Below, piece by piece: positions 14,239-15,009 of a stretch of DNA of 15,009 bases (position 1 is the stretch's first letter; each line of letters begins with the position of its first letter). A program made the translations under genes and the position numbers. The stretch lies in the NCBI GenBank assembly GCA_035759585.1, contig DASTUP010000131.1, forward strand, positions 1 to 15,009, in the 5' to 3' direction. Under the pieces are notes generated by a model. It was given only the letters and a program-made list of their open reading frames with translations, searched no databases and was not told the DNA's origin. The stretch is from CAMLLJ01 sp035759585 (GTDB taxonomy: Bacteria > Gemmatimonadota > Gemmatimonadetes > Gemmatimonadales > GWC2-71-9).

Positions 14239-15009
14239 ATCGATCCCATCCACCGCCACCGAGACATCGAGAGCTCCCCCGGCGACTCCGCCTTCCTGCG
14301 GACCTTCGGCGTGGCGTTCACGGCGCTCGTGCTCGGGCTCGCGGCCCTCGTCAGGATCACCGATCCGCTGGCGGCGTTCGGCGCGGGGATCCTCCCGCCC
14401 GTCGTGAGCGCGGATCGCGATTACAAGGCCACGCTCTACCTCGACGCAGCGAGCCGGCCCGAGATCGTGGTGCTCGGCTCGTCACGCGTGAAGACGCTGC
14501 GCCCCGCGTGCATCTCCGAGCTCACCGGGCGCGCGGCGTTCAATTTCGGCGTCAACGCGGGAGTCGCGGAAGATTTCGTCGCGATCGTCCGCTTCCTGCG
14601 GTCGGACTCCGCCGGCGCGGTCCGCGAAATCCTCCTCGGCGCCGATCCCGAAGCGTTCACGGGCGAGCCCGGCGCTGGACGCGCGCTGCAGGCGTCGCGC
14701 ATCCTCGGCACCTACGCGCCCGAGCGCGCGGCGTTCGCTGATGCACCGTCGCGCGGCGCGGCCGAGCTGCTCACGCTCGAGAGCGTCGCCGCCTCCTTCC
14801 GCTCGCTGCGTCGCGAGTTTCTTCCCTCCGAGGAGCTTCCGCAGGAAAAGATCTCCGCCGACGGATGGCAGACGCATCCGAGATGGGATGCGGAGATCGC
14901 CGCCGGAGCGTTCGTTCAGCCGGATCGCGTGAACGAATCGGTCGTCGCGGTAAGCCGCCGCTACCGGGAGGACCTTCAGCTTTCTCCCGCGCGCCTTCGC
15001 CTGCTCGAG
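14233..15009 (+). CDS. Membrane-anchored SGNH/GDSL-like protein, 3' truncated
   Basis: The frame is open from ATG 14233 to the end of the window (259 residues, no stop), so this is the N-terminal part of a longer protein. A cytoplasmic tail (1-24) precedes one membrane segment (about 25-42, VAFTALVLGLAALV). The extracytoplasmic part then carries EIVVLGSSRVKTLRP (77-91) with the GSSR motif at 82-85, and AAFNFGVNAG (101-110). This resembles membrane-tethered SGNH-fold proteins, such as DltD-like or acetyltransferase partners, often linked to MBOAT and surface-polysaccharide modification. That resemblance is from pattern memory. The catalytic Asp-His block expected near the C-terminus lies outside the window. 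No Shine-Dalgarno is visible, because a palindrome occupies that position. A GTG at 14311 is the next in-frame alternative but would leave no cytoplasmic tail. Confidence 0.7.
   Translation, partial: MPIDPIHRHRDIESSPGDSAFLRTFGVAFTALVLGLAALVRITDPLAAFGAGILPPVVSADRDYKATLYLDAASRPEIVVLGSSRVKTLRPACISELTGRAAFNFGVNAGVAEDFVAIVRFLRSDSAGAVREILLGADPEAFTGEPGAGRALQASRILGTYAPERAAFADAPSRGAAELLTLESVAASFRSLRREFLPSEELPQEKISADGWQTHPRWDAEIAAGAFVQPDRVNESVVAVSRRYREDLQLSPARLRLLE

Overview
The window is a very GC-rich bacterial chromosome segment with tightly packed, often overlapping genes, frequent GTG starts and a soil/environmental flavour. Nothing in it proves the taxon. The composition, the HAF-repeat lipoprotein, the P1-family peptidase and an intergenic 'cggaggcgcggag' inverted-repeat element would fit Gemmatimonadota or a similar high-GC phylum. 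That assignment is an inference only.

Left part (139-6179, + strand): a six-gene, translationally coupled signalling operon. It encodes an RsbR-type STAS protein, RsbS, RsbT, an RsbT-like ATPase fused to an RsbX/SpoIIE-type phosphatase, an RsbT-like ATPase fused to a HisKA-HATPase histidine kinase, and a REC-PAS-HisKA-HATPase-REC hybrid kinase. The first three genes are the core of a stressosome. The remainder couples that core to a His-Asp phosphorelay. The RsbT-type GHKL domain appears three times in a row, once alone and twice as a fusion. No RsbU, RsbV, RsbW or sigma-B gene lies in the window, so the output is either the two kinases or something encoded elsewhere.

Middle (6152-12231): an Asp-nucleophile alpha/beta hydrolase (- strand) whose end overlaps the kinase gene, and a divergent SAM methyltransferase whose end overlaps a secreted P1-family (DmpA-like) peptidase (- strand). 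A 246-bp inverted-repeat element follows in the divergent region before an Ada-AlkA fusion. The AlkA half of that fusion looks eroded at its base-binding site. A lipoprotein made of about seven HAF repeats comes next.

Right part (12265-15009): a hairpin, tRNA-Cys(GCA), a strong hairpin terminator, a membrane-anchored two-haem cytochrome c (- strand), about 465 bp with no convincing gene, a 35-nt imperfect palindrome that contains the apparent start codon of the next gene, and a 3'-truncated membrane-anchored SGNH-like protein running off the window end.

Points most worth following are the triple RsbT-domain stressosome-to-phosphorelay operon, the degenerate AlkA domain, the inverted-repeat element that abuts the peptidase ribosome binding site, and the palindrome over the last gene's start.
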